20,842 bases of DNA from an uncultured Collinsella sp. (GCA_900554325.1 USHA01000032.1:1-20842), one strand, 5' to 3'; shown: positions 1 to 7,374, counted from the stretch's first letter. Notes: generated by a model from the letters alone, not told the origin. Made by a program: numbers and translations.

Positions 1-52
1 CGGTCTTTCATGCAGCAGGGGCTCTCAATGTTTTTATGTCCTGCTCATATCG

Positions 53-80
53 TCTCTGCTGGCAGTTTGGGACACTCCTT
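53..80. repeat. Left copy of imperfect direct repeat flanking the DUF4143 ATPase gene
   Basis: This 28-bp segment (core GGCAGTTTGG followed by ACACTCCTT) recurs at 1564-1591 with 25 of 28 identical bases in the same orientation. The two copies bracket the ATPase gene, about 1.51 kb apart. The left copy lies just past the gene's stop codon. It could be a recombination scar, a cassette boundary or a dispersed intergenic repeat. Confidence 0.7.
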
Positions 81-103
81 ACGGGGCACCCCCTCCACAG
101 CGC

Positions 104-1405
104 CTATGCCAGCTTGTCGATTTGCCCAATCTCCCAGAGCGGAATGTTGACGAGCGTGCCCTCGTCTCTATATGCCGCTAACGATGTTCTCACGCAGCGC
201 TCGAGCTTGAACTTCTCGCAGGCAATCCTCAGGCTCTTTGCTTTGAGATTCTCTGCTGCCTTGACCTCGAGCGGAAGCACGGTCCCCGCATGGTCGATGG
301 CAAAGTCAGTCTCTGCATTGCCGGAGGAGGATGACCAATACGCGGGAGTATTGCCTTGGAGCAAAAGCTCCTGTGCGACGTATTGCTCGGTCAGCGAGCC
401 TTTGAACTCCGTAAAAACAGCGGGCCCGTTCAGAACAATGGTTGGCGTGAGGCCGGAGAGTGCTCCGAGGATGCCGGTGTCGATGCAGAACAGCTTGAAG
501 CCCGAGAGATCCTCGTAGCTTGTGAGCGGTGCTCTTAGGGCGGAAACACGTGGTACCTTATGAACGATTCCATAGCCCATGAGCCACTGGAGGCTTTCCT
601 CAAAATCGCGTGCGCGCGCCCCGGGACGAAGCGCGCCGTAGACGAACTTCTTGTTTTCCTTTGCGAGCTGGCCGGGAAGGGATTTCCAAACCAGCCTCAT
701 GCGCTCGACGATGCGGGCTGGCGCATGCTTGCCAAAATCGGATTCATAAGCTTCGATGATTTGCTGCTGAAGCCTGCGGGCCTCGATGAAATCGTGGGAG
801 GCGGCGAAAGCGGAGACAACTTCTGGCATGCCACCGACAACGAGGTATTCCTTGAGCAGGCGCTCGAGCTTTTCGGAAACGTTCGCCAGCAGGTCCATGT
901 CTGCGGCAAGGATGGCATCTGCGAGCGGATCGCCATCGACGGCACGAACGAACTCGACAAACCCCATGGGGCGCATGGTAAGCTGGTCGATCTTGCCGAC
1001 GGGGAACGACTCGTTTTCGCGTCGGAGCGCGAGCCCCATATAGGAGCCGGCTGCCATGATATGGTATTCCGGCGCCAGCTCGTTGAAGTATTTGAGCGAG
1101 GTGATGCCACGCGGTGCCTCTTGGATTTCGTCGAAGATGATGAGCGTGTCTGTCGGCGTTATGGTCTGGCCGCGCAGGAGCTCTATCTGGGAGATGATGC
1201 GTTTGGGGTCAAGGCTTCCGTCGAACAGCGAACGTGCGCCCGGTTCGAGCATAAAGTCAAAACGGATGACGTTTTGATACTGCTGGCCTGCGAATTCGTT
1301 GAGAAGCCAAGTTTTTCCCGTCTGGCGGGCCCCCTTAAGCAGGAGGGGCTTGCGGTTTGACCTAGATTTCCAAGCGATGAGTTCGTCCATTAGCTGTCGC
1401 TGCAT
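104..1405 (-). CDS. AAA-family ATPase with C-terminal DUF4143 domain
   Basis: A 433-residue protein of the widespread AAA_14/DUF4143 ATPase family. Walker A is GARQTGKT at residues 25-32 and Walker B is LIIFDE at 88-93. A sensor-like segment (IMAAGS, then SFPVGKIDQL) sits near 116-142. The C-terminal part carries ETDF at 365-368 and LEVK at 379-382, the D...ExK pattern of the PD-(D/E)XK nuclease fold that DUF4143 resembles. The length is normal for an intact member. The ATG at 1405 has AGGGGG just upstream, and a TATACT box lies at 1429-1434. The gene stands alone between the gal genes and the window edge. Its substrate is unknown; family members are often multicopy and strain-variable in gut anaerobes. 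The flanking direct repeat suggests acquisition as a unit. Family call is firm, role unknown. Confidence 0.9.
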   Translation of the reverse strand: MQRQLMDELIAWKSRSNRKPLLLKGARQTGKTWLLNEFAGQQYQNVIRFDFMLEPGARSLFDGSLDPKRIISQIELLRGQTITPTDTLIIFDEIQEAPRGITSLKYFNELAPEYHIMAAGSYMGLALRRENESFPVGKIDQLTMRPMGFVEFVRAVDGDPLADAILAADMDLLANVSEKLERLLKEYLVVGGMPEVVSAFAASHDFIEARRLQQQIIEAYESDFGKHAPARIVERMRLVWKSLPGQLAKENKKFVYGALRPGARARDFEESLQWLMGYGIVHKVPRVSALRAPLTSYEDLSGFKLFCIDTGILGALSGLTPTIVLNGPAVFTEFKGSLTEQYVAQELLLQGNTPAYWSSSSGNAETDFAIDHAGTVLPLEVKAAENLKAKSLRIACEKFKLERCVRTSLAAYRDEGTLVNIPLWEIGQIDKLA

Positions 1406-1428
1406 ACTGCCCCCTAACGATCATGGTT

Positions 1429-1450
1429 AGTATAAGACCGTTTTGGTCTT
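1429..1450 (-). promoter_or_regulatory. Candidate promoter and operator of the DUF4143 ATPase gene
   Basis: Read on the minus strand, TATACT (1434-1429) is a good -10 box about 23 bp from the ATG. Directly upstream is an inverted repeat, AAGACC (1434-1439) and GGTCTT (1445-1450) around a 5-bp spacer, placed between the -10 and the presumed -35. The -35 itself would fall in the first 33-bp repeat and matches consensus poorly, which would suit an activator or a repressor-controlled promoter. Confidence 0.5.
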
Positions 1451-1535
1451 TCCATCGAATAATGTGGGAGTAAACCACGTTTCTCCATCGAATAATGTGG
1501 GAGGTAACCACGTTTTTCCATCGAATAATGTGGGG
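1451..1535. repeat. Three direct repeats of 33-bp period upstream of the ATPase gene
   Basis: The 20-bp unit TCCATCGAATAATGTGGGAG occurs at 1451-1470 and 1484-1503, and its first 18-19 bases recur at 1517-1535. The start-to-start spacing is exactly 33 bp both times. The spacers are also similar (TAAACCACGTTT and GTAACCACGTTT). Thirty-three bp is both about three helical turns and eleven codons. The minus strand can be read as a repeated HIIRWKNVV-like peptide, but no convincing start or domain supports a gene. The array abuts the ATPase promoter, so a protein-binding array is the simplest reading. Confidence 0.85.
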
Positions 1536-1541
1536 ATTCAG

Positions 1542-1591
1542 GTCGGCAGGTGGGAGCGTTCCTTCTCTGTCGGCAGTTTGGAACACTCCTT
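1542..1591. repeat. Degenerate 23-bp tandem pair that includes the right copy of the flanking direct repeat
   Basis: Segments 1542-1564 and 1569-1591 both begin GTCGGCAG and end TCCTT, with about 18 of 23 bases shared and a 27-bp period. The second unit is most of the right-hand copy (1564-1591) of the repeat found at 53-80. Together with the 33-bp repeats this makes 1451-1591 almost wholly repetitive. Confidence 0.65.
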
Positions 1592-1628
1592 GTTTTGGTG
1601 CAAATTAGCTACCCTTGCATCAGAAAAC

Positions 1629-1660
1629 GGCGCCCGTCGGCGATGTTGCCGGCGGGCGCC
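1629..1660 (-). terminator. Intrinsic terminator of the galKT operon
   Basis: A 13-bp G+C-rich stem (1629-1641 with 1648-1660, one mismatch, 6-nt loop) lies about 50 bp past the galT stop. On the minus strand it is followed by GTTTTCT, a short U-tract. Position and strand fit termination of galK-galT. Confidence 0.8.
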
Positions 1661-1709
1661 GTGGTCGTGTAGGCGCTATTTGTTAAGTGCGTGCTTTCGA
1701 GTTCGCGTA

Positions 1710-3338
1710 CTACAGCGAGTCGATAAAGCGCTGCTGGGCGGCGCGGCCGGCTTCGTCCCACTTAAAGACGCCGGCGTTGTCGAGCACGTGGCCAAACACC
1801 ACGCCGACCTCCTCGTGCAGGATATCGATGGCGTTATCCGCCGTAAGCTCGTCGGCGCGGCGAGCAAAGACGTCCTCGGCCCATGCGGTGTGGCTGCGGC
1901 AAAGGTCGTCGCCCTCGAGCGCACCGGCAAGGTCGTAGCTGGTATCGACCTTGGCTGCCAGCAGATGCTCGCGAACGGCGCCAAGCTCGGGAACCAAGCG
2001 CGGCGGAAGAATGGCCAGGCCCATGACCTCGATCAGGCCGATGTTCTCCTTCTTAATGTGGTGGTACTCGGCATGCGGGTGGAACACGCCCAGCGGATGC
2101 TCATCGGTCGTGATGTTGCAGCGAAGCGCCAAGTAGGCCTCGTAAATCTCGCCGCCGGCATTTCCGCGAGAGTCGACGCGGCGAATGACGGGCGTCACGG
2201 TGTTGTGCGCCACGCCGTCGGCCGTGTGTGCGATGACGCCAACCGACTCATCGGTCCACTCGCGCCAGGCGAGAATAATCTTCTCGGCGGCGTCGAGCAA
2301 CTGGGCGCGGTCGTGCGAGCGCAGTCGCAGCACCGAAAGCGGCCACTGCAACACGGTGCCGCTGACCTGGTCAAAGCCGGGCACGCTAAACTGCGAGACC
2401 TCGGCGGCATGCATCATGGGGAACTCGTGCGCGCCGCCCTGGAAGTGGTCGTGCGACAGAATCGAGCCGCCCACGATGGGCAGGTCGGCGTTAGAGCCAA
2501 TAAAGTAGTGCGGGAACAGGTCCACAAAGTCGAGCAGACAGGTCAGGCCCTTGCGGTCGACGTGCATCGGGCGATGCTTGGAGCTCATGGCAATGCAGTG
2601 CTCGTTAAAGTACGCGTACGGGCTGTACTGGAAGCCCCAGCGCTCGCCGTCGAGCTCAATGGGGATAACGCGCAGATTCTGGCGGGCGGGGTGAGCGCCG
2701 CCGTCGGCTGCAGCGGAGCGTCCAGGGTAGCCCTCGTTTTCGATGCAGAGCTGGCAGGCGGGATACTTCTCGCCCGTGTTTTTGGCGGCACCGGCCGCGG
2801 CAATATCGCGCGGGTCTTTCTCAGGCTTCGACAGGTTGATGGTGATCTCGAGGTCGCCCCAGTTGGTGGGGGTACTCCATTTGATGTTGCGCGCGATGGC
2901 GGCGCGGCGCACGTAGCCGGCGTCGCAGCACAGACCGTAGAACCAGTCGGTCGCGGCGCGGGGCTCGTTGACGCCCATGCGGCCGTTGAACTCCTCGTTT
3001 ACAACCGAAGGTCTCGGCATGAGCACGCCCATAATGCGCATGGCGATGCGGTCGCGGCCCGACGCCGTGTCCTCGGCGGCGCCGTTGGCAACGGCAGCCT
3101 CGGAAAGCGCGGCAAGTGTACCTTCAAGGTCAAAGTCGGGCAGGGTATCGGGGTGAACGAGCGAGAGTTTCTCGACCTGGAGCGCCCAGGCCATGTCGAG
3201 TGCGGGGCCAGTGGCGCCGATGCACTCCAGAATGGTGTTGTAGGCCCAGATGCGGTCGTCCTGTCCGATCATCGATCGGTGGATGGCATATTCGATGAGG
3301 CCCTGCGCGGCCTCGCGCACATCAGTCATTACAGCCAT
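1710..3338 (-). CDS. galT: UDP-glucose--hexose-1-phosphate uridylyltransferase, class II (GalT)
   Basis: Second enzyme-coding gene of the Leloir pair: exchanges UMP between UDP-glucose and galactose-1-phosphate, giving UDP-galactose and glucose-1-phosphate in the cytoplasm. The 542-residue length and overall sequence match the longer class II GalT family of Gram-positive anaerobes, not the ~350-residue class I enzyme. HDHFQ at residues 296-300 has the H-x-H-x-Q arrangement of the uridylylated histidine site, preceded by GFQYSPYAYFNEHCIAMSSK and SNADLPIVGGS-like family segments. A CQLC pair lies at 195-198. The ATG at 3338 has AAGGGGG ten bases upstream and overlaps the last ten bases of galK; a second in-frame ATG (3329) forms TAATG with the galK stop. 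Either way translation is coupled to galK. No epimerase (galE) is present nearby. Confidence 0.95.
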   Translation of the reverse strand: MAVMTDVREAAQGLIEYAIHRSMIGQDDRIWAYNTILECIGATGPALDMAWALQVEKLSLVHPDTLPDFDLEGTLAALSEAAVANGAAEDTASGRDRIAMRIMGVLMPRPSVVNEEFNGRMGVNEPRAATDWFYGLCCDAGYVRRAAIARNIKWSTPTNWGDLEITINLSKPEKDPRDIAAAGAAKNTGEKYPACQLCIENEGYPGRSAAADGGAHPARQNLRVIPIELDGERWGFQYSPYAYFNEHCIAMSSKHRPMHVDRKGLTCLLDFVDLFPHYFIGSNADLPIVGGSILSHDHFQGGAHEFPMMHAAEVSQFSVPGFDQVSGTVLQWPLSVLRLRSHDRAQLLDAAEKIILAWREWTDESVGVIAHTADGVAHNTVTPVIRRVDSRGNAGGEIYEAYLALRCNITTDEHPLGVFHPHAEYHHIKKENIGLIEVMGLAILPPRLVPELGAVREHLLAAKVDTSYDLAGALEGDDLCRSHTAWAEDVFARRADELTADNAIDILHEEVGVVFGHVLDNAGVFKWDEAGRAAQQRFIDSL

Positions 3339-4534
3339 GCCGCGTAAGCCCCCTTGTCAGAAATTGCGTAGTGGCGGGCAGAGCCCTCGCCCAGCCAGCC
3401 GTTCATCTTGGCAATGAAGGTGTCGACCAGGTCGAGCGGCACGAAGGCCTGGATGGTGCCACCAAAGCCGCCACCGTGGATACGGACGGCGCCGCGGCCG
3501 TCGAGCACGTGCTCGGCCAGCGCCAGGGCATACATCGAGGGCTGCTCGGAGCCCAGCTTGGCAACGACATTCTGTAGGTACATGGCAGAGCTGGCGCCGG
3601 ACTCGCGCGTGAGGACCAGGAACTGGTCGATGTCGCCGGCGTTGAGAGCTGCCCAGCGCTTGTCGACCAGGCCGTTCTCGTACCAGTAGTGAACGGCGCG
3701 CAGGCACGCGCGGTCACCCAGCTTGGCGCGCAGCTCGGGCAGCTTGGCATCAAAGTCGGCAACGTTGACTTCGCACAGGCGTGCCTTGCCAAACTCGGCG
3801 GCAACATCCTGCATCTCGCGCGGAACGGCGGCGTAGTCGTCGGTAGCGGCCACGTGGTCGGCACCGACCTTAACGAGCACGAGCGCATAGCCGTGATCCT
3901 CAAAGTTGAGCTCGAGCTTCTGGGTTTTAGGCTGAGCCTGGTCCTCAAAGTCCATGTAGGCAAGGCCGCCCAGGCACACAGCGGCCTGGTCCATCAGACC
4001 GCAGGGCTTGCCGTAGTAGTTGTTCTCGGTGCGCTGGCTCATCTGAGCGAGCGTGACGGGCTCAATGGCGGGCGCCCCCCAGAGCGTCTCCATGGCACGA
4101 CCGTACGCGGCCTCGACGGCGGCAGAGCTGGAAAGGCCGCCGCCCGAGGGGACGGAGCAGGTGAAGGCGAAGTCGAAGCCTTTGGGCTCAACACCAAGCG
4201 CTGCGATTTCGTGGGCCATACCGCGCACGAGGCTTGCGGACGTGCCCTTCTCGGACTCCTGAACATCTAACGTGTCGAGTGCGATTTCAAACGTGGGGTA
4301 GCCCTCGTCGGCAACGCGAATCTTGTTGGAGTCGGTTGCCACGGCGATACCGTCAACGGCGACATCGAGCGAGCCGGCGATGACGTGGCCGCCCTCGTGG
4401 TCGGTGTGGTTGCCGCTGATCTCGGAACGGCCGGGCGCGTGCACGTAGAGCACCTGGCGGTCGCCGATGGGGCCAAACTCCTCCTCAAATAGCTTGGTGA
4501 GCGTGGCGAATGTCTTTTCGTCGGGGGTGGTCAT
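3329..4534 (-). CDS. galK: Galactokinase (GalK)
   Basis: Phosphorylates galactose to galactose-1-phosphate with ATP; first gene of the minus-strand gal operon. A GHMP kinase of 401 residues. The galactokinase signature is GRSEISGNHTDHEGG at residues 35-49 and the ATP-binding loop PSGGGLSSSAA at 129-139. The C-terminal GHMP motif reads VRIHGGGFGGT instead of the commoner MTGAGFGG, a variant I associate with the GalK type that travels with class II GalT. I chose the ATG at 4534 because AAAGGA lies six bases upstream; an in-frame GTG at 4558 would add eight residues but has no ribosome site. The TAA stop sits inside the galT start region. Transcription is probably controlled by the divergent LacI-type regulator through the operators at 4574-4777. 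Confidence 0.95.
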   Translation of the reverse strand: MTTPDEKTFATLTKLFEEEFGPIGDRQVLYVHAPGRSEISGNHTDHEGGHVIAGSLDVAVDGIAVATDSNKIRVADEGYPTFEIALDTLDVQESEKGTSASLVRGMAHEIAALGVEPKGFDFAFTCSVPSGGGLSSSAAVEAAYGRAMETLWGAPAIEPVTLAQMSQRTENNYYGKPCGLMDQAAVCLGGLAYMDFEDQAQPKTQKLELNFEDHGYALVLVKVGADHVAATDDYAAVPREMQDVAAEFGKARLCEVNVADFDAKLPELRAKLGDRACLRAVHYWYENGLVDKRWAALNAGDIDQFLVLTRESGASSAMYLQNVVAKLGSEQPSMYALALAEHVLDGRGAVRIHGGGFGGTIQAFVPLDLVDTFIAKMNGWLGEGSARHYAISDKGAYAAWL

Positions 4535-4573
4535 GGGAGTCCTTTCCTTGGCGCGCACGGGGAGTTTTGCGTC

Positions 4574-4659
4574 GTTATGAGTACGTTAACAACTTGAAGC
4601 GGAATGAACCAAGTGTTCACGATGCCGCACGTTGTGGGCTATGTTAACGTACTCATAAC
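4574..4659. promoter_or_regulatory. Paired operator: perfect 17-bp inverted repeat between galK and the LacI-family gene
   Basis: GTTATGAGTACGTTAAC at 4574-4590 is exactly reverse-complemented at 4643-4659. Each arm holds a LacI-like site around a central CG (GAGTA-CG-TTAAC), with CG centres at 4584/4585 and 4648/4649. They are 64 bp apart, close to six helical turns. This fits two binding sites for the adjacent LacI/GalR-family protein that could loop and control galKT and possibly the regulator's own gene. Confidence 0.8.
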
Positions 4660-4708
4660 ACAACGTTTGTCACTTTTTGAGAATCTGGTAATCGGTAGAA
4701 AAACAGCC

Positions 4709-4738
4709 GTGAACGGTACTGCTGTATGGACTTATAAA
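4709..4738 (+). promoter_or_regulatory. Candidate promoter of the LacI-family regulator
   Basis: GTGAAC (4709-4714) and TATAAA (4733-4738) are separated by 18 bp and lead toward the regulator start at 4872. The third operator copy lies about 30 bp downstream of the -10 box. The match is moderate and no start site can be proven from sequence. Confidence 0.4.
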
Positions 4739-4765
4739 GCAGAAGAGATGCAGATAGAAAAAGTA

Positions 4766-4777
4766 GAGTACGTTAAC
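4766..4777. promoter_or_regulatory. Third operator copy, GAGTACGTTAAC
   Basis: Repeats the 12-bp core of the paired operator in the orientation of the first copy. Its centre is 123 bp from the second site and 187 bp from the first. It falls after the candidate regulator promoter, where bound repressor would block transcription, so autoregulation is likely. Confidence 0.7.
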
Positions 4778-4871
4778 ATGCGTCCGACGATAGCAGGCCT
4801 CGGCGCGGGATGTATTTCTGCCCGGGCCGGCATGCACGCTATTCAGATCTCGCAAGGGTGAAGGTGATCCT

Positions 4872-5903
4872 GTGGCAAGGCGCCCGTCCAACGATGCAGG
4901 TACGCGTCCGGTCTCCATGGCCGACGTCGCCCGCGCTGCCGGCGTTTCGCAGCAGACGGTTTCGCGCGTCGCCAACGGCTTGCCCAACGTTAACGAGCAG
5001 ACGCGCCAGCGCGTGCAGGCCGCTATGCAAGAGCTCGGCTTTCGTCCGAGTTATGCCGGTCGCTCGCTGCGCGACGGCCGTTACCATTCGGTCGGCCTAT
5101 GCATCAACGATGTCACCAAGTTTGGCAACCTCTCAATGATCGACGGCATCGCCAGCGCTGCTCGCGAGCATAATTGCGCCATCACGCTGGTCGAGATGTC
5201 CAAGACCGAGGAGTTTTCGCTTGCCGAGGCCACGCGTCGTATGGCCGCGCTGCCCGTGGACGGCATCATCATCGGCATGAGTCGCATGGCGCCCGATTTT
5301 GAGACGTTTGATCCACTGCCGGGCATTGGCACGGTCATCGTTACCATGTATGCGCATCCGCGGGTGACCACGGTCGATTCCGACCATTACGGCTGCTCGC
5401 TATTGCTTGTGGATCACCTGTTTGAGCTGGGGCACGAGCAAATTCGCTATATTGGCGGCCCGTCGTTCTCGGTCGACGAGCAATTTCGTCGCGCCGGTTG
5501 GCAGGATGCGCTCGAGCGTAAACACATCGAGCCGGTAGAGCCGCTCGAGGGCGACTGGTCTGCCAACAGCGGTTACGAGGCCGGCAGGTACCTGGCCGAG
5601 CATGATCGCACCATGACGGCGATTTACGCGGCAAACGACCAGATGGCAAATGGCGCGATTGCCGCGCTGCGCGATAGCGGTCTGCGCGTGCCCGAGGACG
5701 TGAGCGTGGTGGGTGTCGACGATTCGCTCGATGATTTTGTGGCACACAACGAGCTCACGACCGTGCGATTCGATTTGCATCAGCGTGGACGCGAGGTGTT
5801 CGAGCACGCGGTTCCCAAGGCGGGTACGGCGGGCAAAACCGTTGCCATTCGTATTCCCGGCCAGCTCATTATTCGACATAGCACGGCGATACCGCGCACA
5901 TAG
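4872..5903 (+). CDS. LacI/GalR-family transcriptional regulator, probable galKT repressor
   Basis: A 343-residue regulator of standard LacI-family size. The N-terminal helix-turn-helix and hinge are clear at about residues 14-60 (VSMADVARAAGVSQQTVSRVANG, then NVNEQTRQRV). The rest is a periplasmic-binding-protein-like sensor domain ending in the family segment PEDVSVVGVDDS and a QLIIRHST tail. GTG at 4872 is preceded by AAGGTGA at a normal distance. It is divergent from galK, and three copies of GAGTACGTTAAC lie between them, so control of galactose use with autoregulation is the natural inference. The effector could be galactose or a phosphorylated derivative; sequence alone does not say. 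A partial match, AACGTTAACG, occurs inside the gene at 4986-4995 but encodes a conserved NVN stretch and may be chance. Confidence 0.92.
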   Translation: MARRPSNDAGTRPVSMADVARAAGVSQQTVSRVANGLPNVNEQTRQRVQAAMQELGFRPSYAGRSLRDGRYHSVGLCINDVTKFGNLSMIDGIASAAREHNCAITLVEMSKTEEFSLAEATRRMAALPVDGIIIGMSRMAPDFETFDPLPGIGTVIVTMYAHPRVTTVDSDHYGCSLLLVDHLFELGHEQIRYIGGPSFSVDEQFRRAGWQDALERKHIEPVEPLEGDWSANSGYEAGRYLAEHDRTMTAIYAANDQMANGAIAALRDSGLRVPEDVSVVGVDDSLDDFVAHNELTTVRFDLHQRGREVFEHAVPKAGTAGKTVAIRIPGQLIIRHSTAIPRT

Positions 5904-5963
5904 TTTTTGCAGGTAAACGGAGGTATATTCCGCCTCAATAACAATCGATAAGGATGCTGACAG

Positions 5964-6016
5964 ATAGCCGTGGCTATGAAGGCGAGTGCTATGATAGACG
6001 GGTTCTTTTGTCTATC
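5964..6016 (+). promoter_or_regulatory. Extended -10 promoter with two palindromes, upstream of the flavodiiron gene
   Basis: TGCTATGAT at 5987-5995 is a textbook extended -10 element (TGn followed by TATGAT). No good -35 is spaced for it. Instead ATAGCC-GT-GGCTAT (5964-5977) occupies the -35 zone, and GATAGAC (5993-5999) with GTCTATC (6010-6016) spans the likely start site just before the ribosome site. These are plausible operators for a redox, oxygen or NO-responsive regulator; no known consensus is assigned. Confidence 0.55.
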
Positions 6017-6032
6017 TAGGAGGCTTTGCCTG

Positions 6033-7193
6033 ATGGAGATCACCAAGGATATCCGCTACATCGGTGTCGACGATCACGACATTGACCTGTTCGAGGGCCA
6101 GTACGACGTGTCCGAGAACGGCATGGCATACAACAGCTATGTTATCTTGGGCGATAAAATCGCTGTCGCCGATTCGGTCGACGCCGGCTTTGTCGACGAA
6201 TGGCTCGGCAACCTCGAGGCCGCGCTCGACGGCCGTACGCCCGACTACCTGGTCGTCCATCACATGGAGCCCGATCACTCCGCCGGTATCGCCGCCTTTA
6301 TGGAGCGCTATCCCCAGGCACAGATTGTGGCCAGCATGGGCGCCTTCCGCATGATGGTCAACTACTTTGGCACCGACTACCCCGATCGCAAGATGGTCGT
6401 CAAAGAGGGCGACGTGCTCGACCTGGGTGGCCACAGCCTAACGTTTGTCGGCGCCCCCAACGTGCACTGGCCCGAGGTGATCTTCTCCTACGAGTCCACC
6501 GACAAGGTGCTCTTTAGTGCCGACGGCTTTGGCAAGTTCGGTGCTAACGACATCGAGGATCCCGAGGGCTGGGCTTGCGAAGCGCGCCGCTACTACTTTG
6601 GCATCGTCGGTAAGTTCGGCAAGTTCGTGCAGGCCGTGCTCAAGAAGGCCGCCGATCTGGATATCCAGATCATCTGCCCGCTCCATGGTCCTGTGCTGAC
6701 CGAGAACCTGGGCTACTACCTCGACACCTACAACACCTGGTCGAGCTACCAGCCCGAGGACGAGGGCATCACGATCGCCTATGCGAGTGTGTATGGCCAT
6801 CTGAAGGCTGCCGTTGAGGAGCTCGCATCTGCGCTCGAGGCCCGCGGCCAGAAGGTCTCCGTCTTTGACCTGGCTCGCGACGATATGGCCGAGGCCGTTG
6901 AGGACGCGTTCCGCTATGACCGTCTGGTGCTCGCTTCCATTACCTATCAGGGCGAGATCTTCCCGTTCATGAGCACCTTTATCCATACGCTTGCCGGGCA
7001 CGCCTATCAGAACCGAACGGTGGCACTCGTCGAGGCCGGCTCCTGGGCGCCCGCTGCTGCCAAAGTTATGACCAAGGAGCTCGAGGGCATGAAGGACATC
7101 ACGCTGACGCAGAACAAGGTGACTGTCCTGGGTTCGCTCAACGACGCATCGCGCGCTCAGATCGAGGTTCTCGCCGACGAGCTGTCCAAGTAA
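6033..7193 (+). CDS. Flavodiiron protein (FprA-like O2/NO reductase)
   Basis: Cytoplasmic flavodiiron protein that reduces oxygen to water, or nitric oxide to nitrous oxide, in anaerobes. The N-terminal metallo-beta-lactamase-like domain has the full diiron ligand set: H77-x-E79-x-D81-H82, H145, D164 and H218. A flavodoxin domain follows from about residue 246, with an FMN phosphate-binding segment YASVYGHLK near 250-258. At 386 residues it is the simple two-domain form with no rubredoxin or reductase fusion. The ATG at 6033 follows a perfect AGGAGG (6018-6023); an upstream in-frame ATG at 5970 falls inside the promoter and is unlikely. It is monocistronic. Codon choice is strongly biased, as in well-expressed genes. 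Electron donor and preferred substrate cannot be read from sequence. Confidence 0.93.
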   Translation: MEITKDIRYIGVDDHDIDLFEGQYDVSENGMAYNSYVILGDKIAVADSVDAGFVDEWLGNLEAALDGRTPDYLVVHHMEPDHSAGIAAFMERYPQAQIVASMGAFRMMVNYFGTDYPDRKMVVKEGDVLDLGGHSLTFVGAPNVHWPEVIFSYESTDKVLFSADGFGKFGANDIEDPEGWACEARRYYFGIVGKFGKFVQAVLKKAADLDIQIICPLHGPVLTENLGYYLDTYNTWSSYQPEDEGITIAYASVYGHLKAAVEELASALEARGQKVSVFDLARDDMAEAVEDAFRYDRLVLASITYQGEIFPFMSTFIHTLAGHAYQNRTVALVEAGSWAPAAAKVMTKELEGMKDITLTQNKVTVLGSLNDASRAQIEVLADELSK

Positions 7194-7215
7194 CAACGCG
7201 CTCGCTTCTACCGTC

Positions 7216-7257
7216 AAAACCACCACAAAGGGGACAGGCACCTTTGTGGTGGTTTTT
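7216..7257 (+). terminator. Intrinsic terminator with REP-like loop, copy 1
   Basis: AAAACCACCACAAAGG pairs perfectly over 16 bp with its complement around the loop GGACAGGCA, followed by a T-run. It terminates the flavodiiron gene. Nearly the same sequence recurs at 8695-8735, and a hairpin with the same loop core but a different stem ends the window. Confidence 0.85.
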
Positions 7258-7264
7258 GTTCAAA

Positions 7265-7330
7265 GAACTCAAGAATGCTCAAGAAACTCAAAGGTGCTCA
7301 AAAAACTCAAAGATGCTCAAAGAAATCAAG
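7265..7330. repeat. Tandem CTCAA repeats, 19-bp period with ~9.5-bp half-period
   Basis: CTC followed by an A-run begins at 7268, 7278, 7287, 7297, 7306 and 7316, with a degenerate copy near 7326. The spacing alternates 10 and 9 bp. Phased A-tracts of this type are expected to bend DNA. The array lies directly upstream of the Orc-like ATPase gene and could be an iteron-like binding array or a bent promoter region. Confidence 0.75.
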
Positions 7331-7374
7331 AGCTGTGGGGCATAATGGAATTACGTGAGTTCAAGGGAGGCTTT

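Noticed and set aside
1451..1535. Possible CRISPR array
   Set aside because: Only three 20-bp units with nearly identical 13-bp spacers and no cas genes; these are plain tandem repeats.
1362..1586. Minus-strand ORF with a repeated HIIRWKNVV-like peptide
   Set aside because: Its GTG start has a ribosome-like AAGGAG touching the start codon, it overlaps the ATPase start, and the repeat is better explained as a DNA array.
1443..3347. 634-residue plus-strand ORF opposite galT
   Set aside because: It is the antisense shadow of a high-GC gene, with no recognisable domain; galT on the other strand has clear family motifs.
4604..4861. Small plus-strand ORF in the galK/lacI intergenic region
   Set aside because: No ribosome site or similarity, and it overlaps the operators and promoter.
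7246..7374. Longer N-terminus for the Orc-like ATPase from GTG 7246
   Set aside because: It would begin inside the terminator stem and translate the CTCAA repeats; ATG 7375 has AGGGAGG just upstream.
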